Below, piece after piece: positions 30,601-42,506 of a stretch of 64,000 bases of DNA (position 1 is its first letter; each line of letters begins with the position of its first letter). The notes below the pieces were generated by a model. It was not told the DNA's origin and searched no databases. It saw nothing but the letters and a program-made list of their open reading frames with translations. The translations under genes were made by a program, and so were the position numbers. This DNA is from Phocoena phocoena (lineage: Eukaryota > Chordata > Mammalia > Artiodactyla > Phocoenidae), in assembly GCF_963924675.1 (NCBI RefSeq), contig NC_089236.1, forward strand, positions 33,441,319 through 33,505,318. The letters are read 5' to 3'.

Positions 30601-31217
30601 AACGAAATGATTCTGTGGCCTAGGGCAGCTACCAACCCTCCAGGTGGGCCCGAGCAACTCACAAAACATTTCACCCCCAAAGCGTTGTAAATAGTATTAC
30701 CCATTCTTACAGGCCATCAAATACAGGTTGGGCTTGACTCCACTGTCAAAGGGGAGGGAGGACTTTGGCTCACTGTAATGATTGCATCCTACCCGCCCCC
30801 CCCCCCCCGCACCCCCCAACCCTCTAGGCGCAGGACCCAGGTCGGTCCCTGACTGCACAGGCTTTTCTTGGCACAGACAGCAATGGCTTCGGGCTGCTTT
30901 CCATTTGTCACTTGCCAGCAGGCTGCAGCCAGTGTGCAGTTCAAGTGCCTGGCTTGAAAGCGTTCCAGCGTAGTGTGCTGTGGGTTTGAGGTTTGCCCTC
31001 ACTCGTTCTCACTGTGTGTGGGAAGTTCCCCTGGGAAATGAGGTGGTGGCTTGGCATGCCAGACTTTTCAACGATCTTCCGCTGTGGGTCTGAGGCCAGC
31101 TCCACCAGCAAGTGGAAAGTGGCCAGGCTCTCTGAGGAGGCCTCTGCCAGTTATTTTCAAATGCAGTTCAGTGTGTGTTCCCTTCTTCCAATTCTCAAGT
31201 CTGAATAGGGCAAGTGG
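30600..31217. other. Unassigned sequence with a poly-C tract
   Basis: A C-run of about 14 broken by G lies near 30794-30812. The rest is moderately GC-rich with no recognised gene or repeat. Confidence 0.4.
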
Positions 31218-31281
31218 TTTGTCTCTTTTTCTTTCTTCCTTCCCTCCTCCCTCCCTCCCTTCTTTGTTTTTTTTTTTTTTG
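31218..31281. repeat. Pyrimidine microsatellite and poly-T
   Basis: cttt, cttcc and ctccc units, then about 14 T ending in ggccacggcattg. The final phrase resembles a SINE remnant but is too short to call. Confidence 0.75.
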
Positions 31282-31834
31282 GCCACGGCATTGTAAGTCC
31301 CAGTTTGCATTTCCTGATTATATTCCCTTTGTCAAATTTGCAACATAACAAATTTCAGATCTGGCAGCATCACCTGTTAAAAATCTCCTTACCAGTAAAT
31401 ACTTGTTAAAGGACTCCATTTCCCACTTCCCTCCCTGTTCAGGGTTTTATTTCTAATTAGCCTTAGAATATTTCCTTTATTAACATCAGAAATTTAACTA
31501 TGTATATATTTGAAACCTGAACCCATTAACTCTATAGATCCCTTGAAAATGCTGTTTGCCAGGTGTGCAATCACAGTGAATGTGCAAAAATGTCGCACAA
31601 TTAGTTTTTAAAGTTTACCTTAAAACATGCTGAGGGACTAGCTTTTTAGGTAGAGAAAAATAACTCCCTAGGCATTAGAAGAAACAAGGAAAATGCATGA
31701 AATGAGTGAGAAATGAAATTAAGAGGATTATATTCAAAGGAAACGTATTGGGGAGAGGGAGACATTAAAAGGAAGGAAGGAAACAGAGACTTTCCAATGT
31801 AAACGTGAGCAGATTCCATTTGTCAAGAAAGGCA

Positions 31835-32690
31835 CTGGTCAGAATGGCCATCATCAAAAAATCTAGAAACAATAAATGCTGGAGAGGGTGTGGAGAAAAG
31901 GGAACACTCTTGCACTGTTTGTGGGAATGTAAATTGATACAGCCACTACGGAGAACAGTATGCAGGTTCCTTAAAAAACTAAAAATAGAACTACCATACG
32001 ACCCAGCAATCCCACTACTAGGCATATACCCTGAGAAAACCATAATTCAAAAAGAGTCATGTACCACAATGTTCATTGCAGCGCTATTTACAATAGGCAG
32101 GACATGGAAGCAACCAAGTGTCCATCAACAGATGAATGGATAAAGAAGATGTGGCACATATATACAATGGAATATTACTCAGCCATAAAAAGAAATGAAA
32201 TTGAGTTATTTGTAATGAGGTGGATGGACCTAGAGTCTGTCATACAGAGTGAAGTAAGTTAGAAAGAGAAAAACAAATACCGTATGCTAACACATATATA
32301 TGGAATCCAAGAAAAAAAAATGGTCATGAAGAACCTAGGGACAAGACGGGAATAAAGACGCAGACTTACTAGAGAATGGACTTGAGGACATGGGGAGAGG
32401 GAAGGATAAGCTGGGTTAAAGTGAGAGAGTGGCATGGACATATATACACTACCAGATGTAAAATAGATAGCTAGTGGGAAGCAGCCGCATAGCCCAGGGA
32501 GATCAGCTCGGTGGTTTGTGACCACCTAGAGGGGTGGGTTAGGGAGGGTGGGAGGGAGGGAGATGCAAGAGGGAAGAGATATGGGGACATATGTATATGT
32601 ATAGCTGATTCACTTTGTTATAAAGCAGAAACTAACACACCATTGTAAAGCAATTATACTCCAATAAAGATGTTAAAAAAACAAAAACAA
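31835..32690 (+). mobile_element. 5'-truncated L1 (3' end)
   Basis: Begins in the ORF2 C-terminal part, including the [14 protein letters not shown] zinc-like motif (frame open to 32143, then shifted). It runs through the 3' UTR to an A-rich tail. Exact 10-base duplications aagaaaggca flank it at 31825-31834 and 32691-32700. It is a classic truncated L1 insertion. Confidence 0.95.
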
Positions 32691-32700
32691 AAGAAAGGCA

Positions 32701-34538
32701 GCTGCTGCTGGCTCTTCCTCCGCTCTTGTGTTTCCTGGGTCTTGTCTATCCTGATTCAGTCACCCCTCTTCTGCATGTACATAATCACCTCCTCCTTGTG
32801 AGTCTGTTTTCTTATGTGTTTAATTTTATGCTTCAATTATCATCATGATTTATTAAGGTTTCTCTCACCAGACTACAAGCTCCTCAGGGGCAGGAATCAT
32901 GACAATTTCTAGGACTACTGGTACGACTAGGGTTAGTTGTTGGGAGGGTGAGAGTGTCAGTGGATATGACCCCCTTCAAAGGAGGACTTCTATCCTGGCT
33001 GCCACAGTGCTGTCAGTCAACAGCTTCAGCGTTCAGCCCATCTGAGACCAAGGTCACATCATTCCTGGGTGGCCGATCTGCAGTGACAGGGGCCACCATC
33101 CTGGGTCGGCTTGGGGGAACTCTGAAGGGCCGCTTTAGCTCCAGAGCTTCTCCATGGGCTTGGCCGAGCTCTCGGGGGCCTGCCTCACCACTCGAATTTT
33201 CTCTGTGTCCACTTCTGTTTCCTCCCCTCACTTCCACAGATGTTTGTCCCAAGGGCGCTCACCAGTGAAAGAGTCTGTATCATGGAGAACTCCACCTGCA
33301 ATCACTGTTAGCTGAGGATACAAAATACTAGGAAGTGGAGGTAGAAATTTTAGGGGGAAGTATTTTAATATCTTACTCCTCTAGTGTGGAGTTCTAGAGG
33401 AGTATAAACAAATGTAAAGACCAAGAAAATAGTGCAGTCTGCTGGAAAGAATAATCATCAGGGAGTCTCCAGACTCAGTGCTCATGCTGGCTTTATTAAG
33501 AACTGAGTGTGTGCCATTGGGATGGTCACAGCATGCCCTGGGCATCCCTCCTCTTCTTCAAAGGGAAGGAGTTGGAACAGAATATCCCCAAAGTTTCTCC
33601 CTTAGAAGAAACAACTTGGCTGTGAGCAAAAGGTTTTCAAAGATGACTTCAGAACTGTACATCCAGGTGCAAACCTGAAGGAAAAGAAAATGTACCATTC
33701 AGAGTTGGAGGTGGCGATGTAACATCCCTCTGAGACTGTCATTCTGACAACTTGCAGATGTGTGTGAAGAGAGATTCCTTTGATGGCTGCTTGTCTAGAG
33801 GTAACAGATGCCTTTCAAGAGGAATGAGGAGAGAGGACAAAGAGGGCATGGGCTGGCAGACAGTGGGGATTAGGATAGAAGCACCATGGGAGAGTAAATC
33901 AGATCATAAAAAACATAATCACTGACATTTAAAATGAAGAGATTGACAAAGAGGGACATTTTGTAGTCACTTAAGTAAAACATTGCCAATCAGGAAGTTT
34001 GGCCCCAAATGAATGTTGGAATCTTATTCAGTTTATTTAATTTTGGTTTCAGGATCCTCTGGTTTATAGGTTAACTTTGGTCAAAACAATAGTCATTCAG
34101 CAAATAATTAAATGCCTGCTTTTATCAGCTAGGCTTCTTTGATGCACTTGATAAAGGAACAAAATAATGGAAGAATTTATGGTCAAGATAGAAGGTGGCT
34201 CACAGAATAGAAGGCAAAGCTGAACCAAGCAGGCCTCCAAGACGAGACCCAGGGAAGCTCCAAGGGTCTAACAGCAGGAGCTAGAGAGAGGCTTTCCTGG
34301 CATCCATGCTTCCAACCTTTTCACCCTGTGAAGATTTAACTTTCCAGGAAAATGGCAAAATGACAAACTTGAGTCAATTCTCACACCTTGGTGGGAAGGA
34401 TAGGACCCCTTGACTGACAGTCCTACCACAATTGCATACACTGGGGCCATTCCCCAAAGGAAAATCAATGTTCTGTAACCAAAAGAAGGCACAAAGGACG
34501 GATGCTCTACCAGCAAAAATTTCAGATGTTCTTCGCCT
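32701..34538. other. Unassigned sequence
   Basis: No repeat family is recognised with confidence. On the minus strand 33130-33230 reads as plausible protein (VDTEKIRVVRQAPESSAKP) for about 28 codons before a stop. It could be a decayed pseudogene. Nothing else stands out. Confidence 0.35.
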
Positions 34539-34590
34539 CTAGGTACGTTCTTCCCCTCTAGGTATGTTCTTCCCCTCTAGGTATTGCTCC
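34539..34590 (+). repeat. Short tandem repeat, about 19-bp unit
   Basis: Two nearly identical units of cctctaggtacgttcttcc with a third partial unit ending at gtattgc. Confidence 0.8.
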
Positions 34591-34717
34591 AGTAATGGCA
34601 TATGTTGGTGAGAGGCATGGACATGAGACTTGTTTGCTGGGAGCATATAGTTTAGTAAGAAAGTACAATAAGGGTATGACAGATACTGTTAAATCACTTC
34701 TTACAGCCATTCCACGC

Positions 34718-34722
<5 letters not shown>

Positions 34723-34748
<26 letters not shown>
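34723..34748. repeat. Poly-T tract
   Basis: About 26 uninterrupted T. No retroposon body is identified next to it. Confidence 0.9.
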
Positions 34749-35563
34749 GCACAATTCTACAGTTTGGCAAACACTTTCCCAGACTCTCTAGCAGCTAGGA
34801 ATGGCCAGCTGACATAGTTTTGGCCAGTATGTATGGGCAGAAGTCTGTAAGAGGGTTCAGGGGGAAAAAAAAATAGCCAAAACCTTTTGCTTTCTCTGAT
34901 AAAAGGGACAGATGCCTCTGGCACTGTCCTTTCCTCTTTCTTCCTACTTGAGACATGATGTCTGGTGCCACAGCGGCCATTTTGTGTCCATGGGGATGAA
35001 ACAAACATCAATTAAAATAGTGGAGGAGAAAGAGTGAGGAAGCCTAGAGTCTTAATAGCATCATTAAGAGGCTTCCTTGTTATTAGTAATTCACTTTTTT
35101 TGCTACTTGCAGCTGAATGCATTTCTACCTGATCTACAGAGAACCTTATTTAAACTATGGAGTCTGGGATGGAATTTCTGAGGAAGTGGATGGGATATAA
35201 ATAGGTGTTATCTAAGTAGCAGGTGTGAATTGGAAGGAAAAGATGAGCATTCCTGGTGGTTTAGGAGTAGGAACATCTGTGCCCACTTCCTACATAATAC
35301 ATATAGCCTGGACCAGGCTAACTTTTGTCAGGCCAGTTTCATTCCGCAGAATCCACCTTCTCCTCCTTTACACTAAACTTAGGGAAAATGTGGCCTTTTT
35401 TTATTCAAGGAAGATCCCTCCACTGAGGTCTGATGCAATTCTCTCCCAGCTATTCCAGGAAATTATTAATTATTCTTTCTGTTTTTACAATATCTCCCCC
35501 TCTACCAGCTCCAACCTCATAGCCTGCCCATATTCTCAAGTCTCACATTAAAAAAAATAAAGA

Positions 35564-35919
35564 GGGCTTCCCTGGTGGGGCAGTGGCTAAGAGTCCACCT
35601 GCCAATGCAGGGGATGCGGGTTCGATGCGGGTTCGAGCCCTGGTCTGGGAAGATCCCACATGCCGCGGAGCAACTAAGCCCGTGCGCCACAGCTACTGAG
35701 CCTGCGCTCTAGAGCCCGCGAACCACAACTCCTGAAGCCCGCGCGCCTAGAGCCATTGCTCTGCAACTAGAGAGGCCACCGCAATGAGAAGCCCTTGCAC
35801 CGCAACGAAGAGCAGCCCCTGCTCGCCGCAACTAGAGAAAGCCCGTGCGCAGCAATGAAGACCCAACACAGCCAAAAATAAATAAATAAAAATAATAAAT
35901 AAAATTAAAAAAAAAAAAA
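35564..35919 (+). mobile_element. Cetacean tRNA-derived SINE, long form
   Basis: The head gggcttccctggtggggcag, a B box at ggttcgagccc, and a body of repeated 'gagccc...gcgcc' clauses end in an A-rich tail. The B-box region has an extra copy of gggttcgatgc in tandem (35619-35640). Confidence 0.93.
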
Positions 35920-36094
35920 GAAAGAGCCTCTTCCAGCTACAGCATTGTTTTTCTTTTTCCCTCAAAAGGTGTACTCTGCCTTATATTTACCTCCTCACTT
36001 CCCTCTAACTCTGTGCCTATTGCTGTTAGGCAGCTACACTTCACCACTGCATGAAACTGTTCTGAGAAAGGTCACTGTCATTAGAAGGTAACTT

Positions 36095-36200
36095 CTAAGA
36101 GGGCAGGGGTCTTCTCTATTTTGTTCCCCACTGTGTGTTCTGTCCCCAGAGTAGTGCCAGGTACATAATACCTGCTCAAGAAATGAATAAATATCTTTCT
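36095..36200 (+). repeat. L2 3' end fragment
   Basis: agagggcaggggtcttctc, then gtgccaggtacataatacctgctcaag and aatgaataaat follow the L2 tail pattern. Confidence 0.65.
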
Positions 36201-36309
36201 AATCATCAAAGCAAAGAACTTTGCCTTATTATCTTACTTCTCAATAGCCTTGTCATTTTTGACTGCTTCCATCTTGAAACTCACTATCTCTTGGTTTTGT
36301 AACTTAATT

Positions 36310-37010
36310 CTTTCTCTTTCTCTTTAAAACTTTTGTTATGGAAAATTTTAATAAATGGATACAAATGTAAGAAAAATAAAATAATGAAGGCCCGGAAGCG
36401 TCACCCAGCTTCAACTCACAGCCAATCTTGTTTCATCTAAACCTTCATTTACTCCCTCTGATATTAATTTGAAGCAATTCCAGACATCGTTTCATTTCAC
36501 CCACGCATATTTCAGCTTGTACTGCTAAAAGAAAATAAATATTTTAAAAAGCATAATCGCAGGACTTTTCCCTGGTGGCACAGTGGTTAAGAATCCGCCT
36601 GCCAATGCAGGGGACACGGGTTTGAGCCCTGGCCTGGGAAGATCCCACATTCCGCGGAGCAACTAAGCCCGTGCACCACAACTACTGAGCCTGCGCTCTA
36701 GAGCCCGTGAGCCACAACTAATGAACCCGTGTGCCACAACTACTGAAGCCTGTGTGCCTAGAGCCCATGCTCTGCAGCAAGAGAAGCCACCAAATGAGAA
36801 GCCCACACACTGCAACAAAGAGTAGCCCCCACTTTCAGCAACTAGAGAAAACCCGCGTACAGCAGCGAAAGACCCAATGCAGTCAAAAATAAATTTAAAA
36901 AATAATAATAAAATAAAAAAAATAAAAAGTATAACTGTGGTATCATCATTATACATAAAAATTAACAAGGATTCCTTAGTATCAACAACTTCATTCTTTC
37001 CTGATTTTAT
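36310..37010 (+). repeat. Ancient interspersed repeat split by a SINE
   Basis: 36330-36560 (cacccagcttcaact, gccaatcttgtttcatct, gaagcaattccagacatc) and 36924-37010 (gtatcatcattatac, attccttagtatca) read as two parts of one known dispersed mammalian repeat whose family name I cannot give with certainty. Confidence 0.45.
36562..36923 (+). mobile_element. Cetacean tRNA-derived SINE, long form
   Basis: Head ggacttttccctggtggcac, B box gggtttgagcc, A-rich tail to about 36923. The target duplication is imperfect: aaaaagcataatcg (36546-36559) and aaaaagtataactg (36924-36937). Confidence 0.92.
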
Positions 37011-37865
37011 TTTTAACTCTTTTGATTGTTTTTTTGGTTGGTGGAATATTTTTCTGTTTCTGTTTCTTTTACCTGGACCTTATCTTACAGGTAAATTGGG
37101 GAGTTGGAGCCAGGCCTGGTCAGGCTCTTCTGAGATCTTTTGAACAGTATCCAGTTTTCAAGAGTCCTGCACCTCTGCCCTAGTGAGAAGAGAAGCTGTC
37201 AGGGCATGCACTGCCTGCAGTTTGTCCACCTCTGCCATGCCTGGGCAGGCAAGTTAAATTCAGGGTGGACTTCTAGGGAGCCCATCTGCTTTGGTCAGTA
37301 ATCAAGCTGATGCTTTGATCTTCAGCCATCTGACTTTCTGTGCCTGCCTCCCAATCAGTTCTGAACTCAGAAGGCAGAATGATGTTAAGCCCCATCAACA
37401 TAACGTTAGTATTATTTAGAAACATCGTGGTAAATACCAGAAGAAAGAGCTAAGAGTTGAAAGTGATTGCTTCTGAGCAGGGGGGAAGGCATAGAAGGTG
37501 GGTGGGTGCCAAAGACTTCTTTTTGACTTAAACCTGTGATATGTGACTCTTTAAGGTATATACAATGTGTTCATAAGTACAAAAGTTGACGAACACATAT
37601 CATATCATAACATATTAAAAAAACATATAAAAATTCAAAATCCCCTCCCCATACCTGGCCCTCCTTCTCTTAGGGAGCACTGCCATCCTCCAGAAATCTA
37701 GGATTCCTCCTTCTTCTCTTTCTGCTTTTCCTTCCCAGATCTAGGTTGTGACCAGGTCCTTCTTAACGTGTCCTGTACCCATCACTACCCCTGCATCCCC
37801 AGGGCTCTTGCCTTGTTCATGCTCCTATCAGCTGGACCATTGCAGCATACTTTACATAATTTATC
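37011..37865. other. Unassigned sequence
   Basis: No recognised gene or repeat. A short C/T-rich stretch lies around 37640-37760. Confidence 0.4.
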
Positions 37866-38283
37866 TGTTATGGGTTGAATTACATACCCCTGAAATTCCT
37901 ATGCTGATGTTCCAACCCCCAGTACCTCAGAATGCAACTGTATTTGGAGATGGAGCCTTTAAATAGGTCATTAAAGTAAAATGAGGTCATATTTATGGGC
38001 CGTAATCCCACAAATGACTGAGTCCTTATAAGAAGAGATTAGGACAGAGAAAGACACAAGGGGAAGATTATGTGAAGTCAAAGAGAAGACCATTGTCTAC
38101 AAGGCATGCAGAGAGGCCTCAAAAGAAACAGCCCTAAAAAAAAAAAAAAAAAAAAAAAAAACAGAAACAGCCCTGCTGACACCTTGATCTCAGACTTCAA
38201 ACCTCCAGAACTGTGAGAAATTTCTGTCGTTTAAGCTGCCCAGTCTGTGGTACTTTGTTATGGCAGCCATGACAAACTAATAT
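37866..38283 (+). mobile_element. MaLR-type solitary LTR (MLT1/MST-like)
   Basis: Shows the hallmark order: tgttatgggttgaatt, ccccagtacctcagaatg, ccttataagaagag, acaccttgatctcagac, ctccagaactgtgagaaat, ctgtggtactttgttatggcag. An A-tract insertion sits inside it at 38136-38162. Confidence 0.7.
38136..38162 (+). mobile_element. Poly-A-only retro-insertion
   Basis: 26 A plus one C, flanked by a perfect 12-base duplication agaaacagccct (38124-38135 and 38163-38174). The duplication interrupts the MaLR LTR. The simplest reading is a retrotransposition event truncated down to its tail. Confidence 0.75.
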
Positions 38284-38289
38284 ATCATC

Positions 38290-38930
38290 TCCCTGCCTTC
38301 CTTGGCCATGATCTGATTCATCTTCCAAAACAATGTTAAAGGAAGCTTCCAATAATGTACATCTAACCATTATTTCCCTGCTTAAAATCCTTAAATGACT
38401 CCCTATCACGGCTAGTTAAAACCTAGCTCCTTAGCACGAGATGGAAAGTCCTCATTTATCTTCTCTTGCTTGACTCTTCTTTTGCTGAAGCCCCATGCTT
38501 AGTGGAGTACTTGTCCTCCCGAAGGTACCACCTTAAGCTTTACTATCTCTGCAGGTGTATCTTCCTTCCCGAAGGTGCCACCTTAAGCTTTACTATCTCT
38601 GCAGGTGTATCTTCCTTTCCCAGAACACCTTCACCCTTCTCACTCTCCTTCTCACTAAGACTCTCAGGTCAAGCCCATTTCCTCTGGAAAGCCTTCCTCA
38701 GCCCCTCTCTCCGGATAGAATTGACTTCTTCTTTCCCTTATGTCCACTCTGGACCTTATATAGAATTCATCCTAGATTTACAGCATTTTTATTGCTGTTA
38801 TCTTATCTTACTCATCTAGCCCTTAAAAGCAGAGATTATGTTGTAACTATGTGTACAAGACCTAACATAATTCCTGACACATACTAGGTGCTCAAAAATT
38901 GTTGACCAAATAAATGCATCTGTAAAATGT
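38290..38930 (+). repeat. L2 3' region
   Basis: ctgcttaaaatccttaaatgactccctatc, later aaagccttcctcagcccc and cctgacacatactaggtgctcaa, in L2 order. Contains a 50-bp tandem duplication. Confidence 0.75.
38518..38620 (+). repeat. 50-bp tandem duplication
   Basis: 38521-38570 and 38571-38620 match except for one A/G change and an end difference. Each unit contains ccttaagctttactatctct. Confidence 0.93.
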
Positions 38931-39160
38931 AAATAATTATGTTAGTATAGCATACTTCAAGAAGCGATTCTCCTATAATATATGTAGAAATTTAAAACAA
39001 TTTAATTACAATGTAAGTAATTATTTTTGAACTCTTAAAGATGAATTGAAATTGCAATATATTACTTAATGGTGAGTTTGAATGTGCACTGATAATGAGT
39101 CATTTCCAACCCTTAAAATTATTTTGGTTCTTCTTAAAACATGGAATCAAGAAAATATAT
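38931..39160. other. AT-rich unassigned sequence
   Basis: Nothing recognised. Confidence 0.4.
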
Positions 39161-39315
39161 TGCTGGAAAAGGTATTAGAGATGATCTGATCCAAACATTT
39201 CATTTTGCCTACAAGGAAATTGAGACACAGACTGTCCGCCGTCACACAGCCCACTGTTACCACAGCCAGGACTTTGATTCTCTGTCTGATGCACTTATCT
39301 TGCCTCTGATGAAAA
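39161..39315 (+). repeat. MIR-like fragment
   Basis: aggtattagagatgatctgatc, caaggaaattgagacacagac and gtcacacagccc, as in MIR-family cores. Confidence 0.55.
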
Positions 39316-40330
39316 CAGAAACACTGCAGTTAAATTGGTTTGAGGAAAAGGGAATTTAAATGTAATTCAATGAAGAAAAAAAGCCACCCAACTTACATTT
39401 ATAAAAGTAATAGAAAGACTCTTAAGTTGTTTCTAAATAAAATTATAAATAAATAAATAAATTGTGAATGAACTTCATCCAATATTGATATATTCTTTGG
39501 CAGTGGGACATTTTTGAGTATTTATTTGTTACTGTGAAAAATTACATTTAAATAATGTATATAACAAGATGTATATCCAAATTGCCTTTGAATAATGTAT
39601 AACAAGAAAGGTTTTCTTTATACATTTAATGCCTTTCTTTCAAGGAACTACAAGACAAATGCCTTATGCACTTCAGGTTAACTGTGGCTTGTTGGATACA
39701 CGCTTTTTCACTTAATCTTCACATTTTTTATACCACAGCAATGGCTTGAGCCTATAAGAGTAGTACTCAATAACCCAAGGGACAACATCTTGACAAAGTA
39801 ACAAATTTACATTATCTGCCCATCCATCAGCAAAATTTAGAAGCACCATCTTGGAACTGAAGAATGGATGAACTTGAAGTTGCTTCTGTTGGTGGAATTC
39901 AGATATTTCTGAACTTTTTGGGGAGTCTGTAGGTCCAGTAGTCTATAGGCTTCTGTGCACAGACCTATTGTGGTGCCCCAGTGACAATGCATGGCCACAA
40001 ATGAGAATGGTGAGCATTCTCTCCACTGCTTCCAAAACACAATGTCCACCTCAGCAAGGGCTGTGGGGAATGTGCCACAGCTTTACTGCTTTGGAGATTC
40101 AGGAGCTTCATCCATCCTCGGCATAGGCAGAGGGTGGTTATAGTGGTTGTGGGGCTGGCAGCAGTGGTGGGTGGGAGGTGCCCTCAAGAATGATTATGAA
40201 CAGCAACCATCAGCAGGGCAAAGACCTGAAATGGCTATTCATGAACTCATGGGAGTCACTCCTGAAAACTTCTCCAAATTACTGGGAAAGACTTTCAAGG
40301 GCTGCAAAATGTCCTATATTGGTACAGTGG
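39316..40330. other. Unassigned sequence
   Basis: Contains a 70-codon frame on the minus strand (40049-39837) and a 62-codon frame on the + strand (40147-40335). Neither is recognised, and both may be chance or remnants of a retropseudogene. Confidence 0.35.
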
Positions 40331-40340
40331 GATAGAACTC

Positions 40341-40455
40341 ATTCAATCATTGACAAATCTGGGTTGGGCACTTTTCTTGGGGTTGGAGATGCTGCAGTGA
40401 ACAAAACAAAGATTTCTATTCTTGTGGAATTTACACAAAGTTTTGGGGGGGTGGA
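40341..40455 (-). repeat. L2 3' end fragment
   Basis: cattcaatcattgaca, ttgggcacttttcttgggg, agatgctgcagtgaacaaaac follow the antisense L2 tail. Confidence 0.65.
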
Positions 40456-40463
40456 GATGATAA

Positions 40464-40809
40464 ATGCTATGGACTGAACTGTGCTCCCCTAAACTTTACA
40501 TGTTGAAGTCCTAATCCCACAGTGTGATGGCATTTGACCCTGGAGCTTTGGGGAGGTAACTACATTACACAAAGTCATAAGAGTGGGACCCTCATGATAG
40601 TATTAGTGCCCTTTAAGTATAAACACCAGAGAGCTTGCTTCTTCTCTTTCCACAAGTGAGGACACAGTGAGAAGGTAGTGTCTGCAAACTAGGAAAAGGG
40701 CTCTCACTTGGAATTCCCAGCCTCCAAAACAGTGAGAAATAAATTTCCATTGTTCAAGTCACCTAGTCTATAGTATATTTTGTTATGGTAGCCCAAACTG
40801 ATTAATACA
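40464..40809 (+). mobile_element. MaLR-type solitary LTR (MLT1/MST-like)
   Basis: tgctatggactgaactgtgc, gttgaagtcctaatcccaca, agagcttgcttcttctc, agtgaggacacagtgagaag, cctccaaaacagtgag, tagtatattttgttatgg in LTR order. Confidence 0.8.
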
Positions 40810-40823
40810 ATAAATATAATATT

Positions 40824-41031
40824 TTTTTTTTTTTTTTTTGCGGTACGGCCTCTCACTGTTGTGGCCTCTCCCGTTGCGGAGCACAGGCTCCGGACGTGCA
40901 GGCTCAGCGGCCATGGCTCATGGGCCCAGCTGCTCCACGGCATGTGGGATCTTCCCAGACCGGGGCACGAACCCGCGTTCCCTGCATCGGCAGGCGGACT
41001 CTCAACCACTGCGCCACCAGGGAAGCCCAAT
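40824..41031 (-). mobile_element. Cetacean tRNA-derived SINE, short form
   Basis: The head is at the right (minus strand GGGCTTCCCTGGTGGCGCAG) and an 18-T run is at the left. A perfect 15-base duplication aataaatataatatt lies at 40809-40823 and 41032-41046. It inserted at the very end of the MaLR LTR. Confidence 0.95.
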
Positions 41032-41059
41032 AATAAATATAATATTACCTAGTATGTTA

Positions 41060-41640
41060 GGCAGTGATATGTGCAATAAAATATCTTAAAGAGCAGAATA
41101 GTGAGATTATGAGTGTATTTGTGGGGAAAGTAGGTGGTCAGAGTAGGAATCATTAAGAAGGGGATATCTAAACAAAGAATTGAAGGAGTAAAGGAATCAG
41201 TCAAGCAGGTACCTGAGGGAAATGTGTTCTATGCAGCAGGTATAGCTAGAACAATGGCCCTATAGTGGGAATGTGGTTGGCATATTCTAGCAACTCCAAG
41301 GAGGCCAGAGTGGCTGGAGGGGACTAACAAGGGGGAGAGTAGAATGACACGAGGTCAGAAAAATGATCTGGGGCTGGATCACAAGTGCCTTTGTAAGGTC
41401 TTGATTTGAGTGAACGGAGAGATACTGTGGAGTTTTGAGTAGAGAATGACAGGATCACATTTATTGATAAGTTTAAAAGGATCTCTTGGGCTGCTGTGCT
41501 GAGAATAGTGTCCAATCTAGGAGGCCAGCTAAGGTGATATTGCAGTCGTGTAGATGGAAGCTTGGACCAGTTGGCAGCAGAGGAAGTGGTAAGCAGTGGA
41601 AGTCTAAGACTAGTTAGATTCTGGATATATTTTGCAAGTA
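41060..41640 (+). repeat. L2 3' region
   Basis: ggaggccagagtggctggagg, gagagtagaatgacacgaggtcagaa, gggctggatcacaagtgcctttgtaag and ggctgctgtgctgagaatag follow the L2 ORF2/3' region. Confidence 0.75.
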
Positions 41641-42120
41641 AAGCTATAGGACAGTTTGTTGTGCTAGAGAGAGGGAGGTGTCAAGGATGGCTGACTTGAA
41701 CAATAGGAAGGATGGAGTTGCCATCAGATGAGTTAAAGAGATGTAAGTGGTACAGATTTGGGGGGTTCGGGAGTTTGGTTTACCCATATTGAGTTTGGAA
41801 TGTCAAGACCTGATTTTCAGCTAGCGTGAACTCATGAGTACCTCATGTAATTAATCCTGAGGGAATATGGGTTACATTCACAACATGCCCTTAAAATAGC
41901 AAGTTTTGAAGGAATATTTGCAGAAGTGGCTGCTGTGACTTGTTATAAGTTGGATGCCTCCATGACACAGTTTGATAAGTGGCTGGATTTTCAGCATTGG
42001 ATAATGACATCTCTCTGCAATCTAAAAACTTTGTAAAAAGATCTGACTTCTTCCAAGAAAAAACTATTTTGGACCCACTTATTTTCTTTAATAAAATTGT
42101 CTTTTCATGTGTTTGCCTCT
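41641..42120. other. Unassigned sequence
   Basis: Possibly more L2 at the left edge. Nothing else is recognised. Confidence 0.35.
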
Positions 42121-42124
42121 CCCT

Positions 42125-42245
42125 TTTGATGATGAGTCCTTGAAGGCAGGGACTGTGTTTTCCTTATTCTTGTTTTCCAAGCAATTGGCAATCTAGTGTC
42201 TAGAAGCAACCAGTAAATGCTTATTGAATGAACAAATAAATGAAT
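42125..42245 (+). repeat. L2 3' end fragment
   Basis: ttgaaggcagggactgtgttttcc, tgcttattgaatgaacaaataaatg. Confidence 0.6.
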
Positions 42246-42506
42246 TTTTGTCTACATGAAAATCAATTAATCATTTTGCTTAAGTAAAGTATTTTTAAAA
42301 ATTAAAATCATCTATCTTCCCCTTAATGTCCTTAATTATTTCCAATAAAACAGGGCATAAGGTAAAAAAAAATTAAGCAAAATATTATTACTATATGCAA
42401 ATGTATTGTGGGTAAACACAGTGTATTATTGTCTCCTACTGAGGTCTGTCTTAAGGGAAAATCTATATGTTATGTGACTGATAAAATGGATGCTCTGCCT
42501 TGCTAA

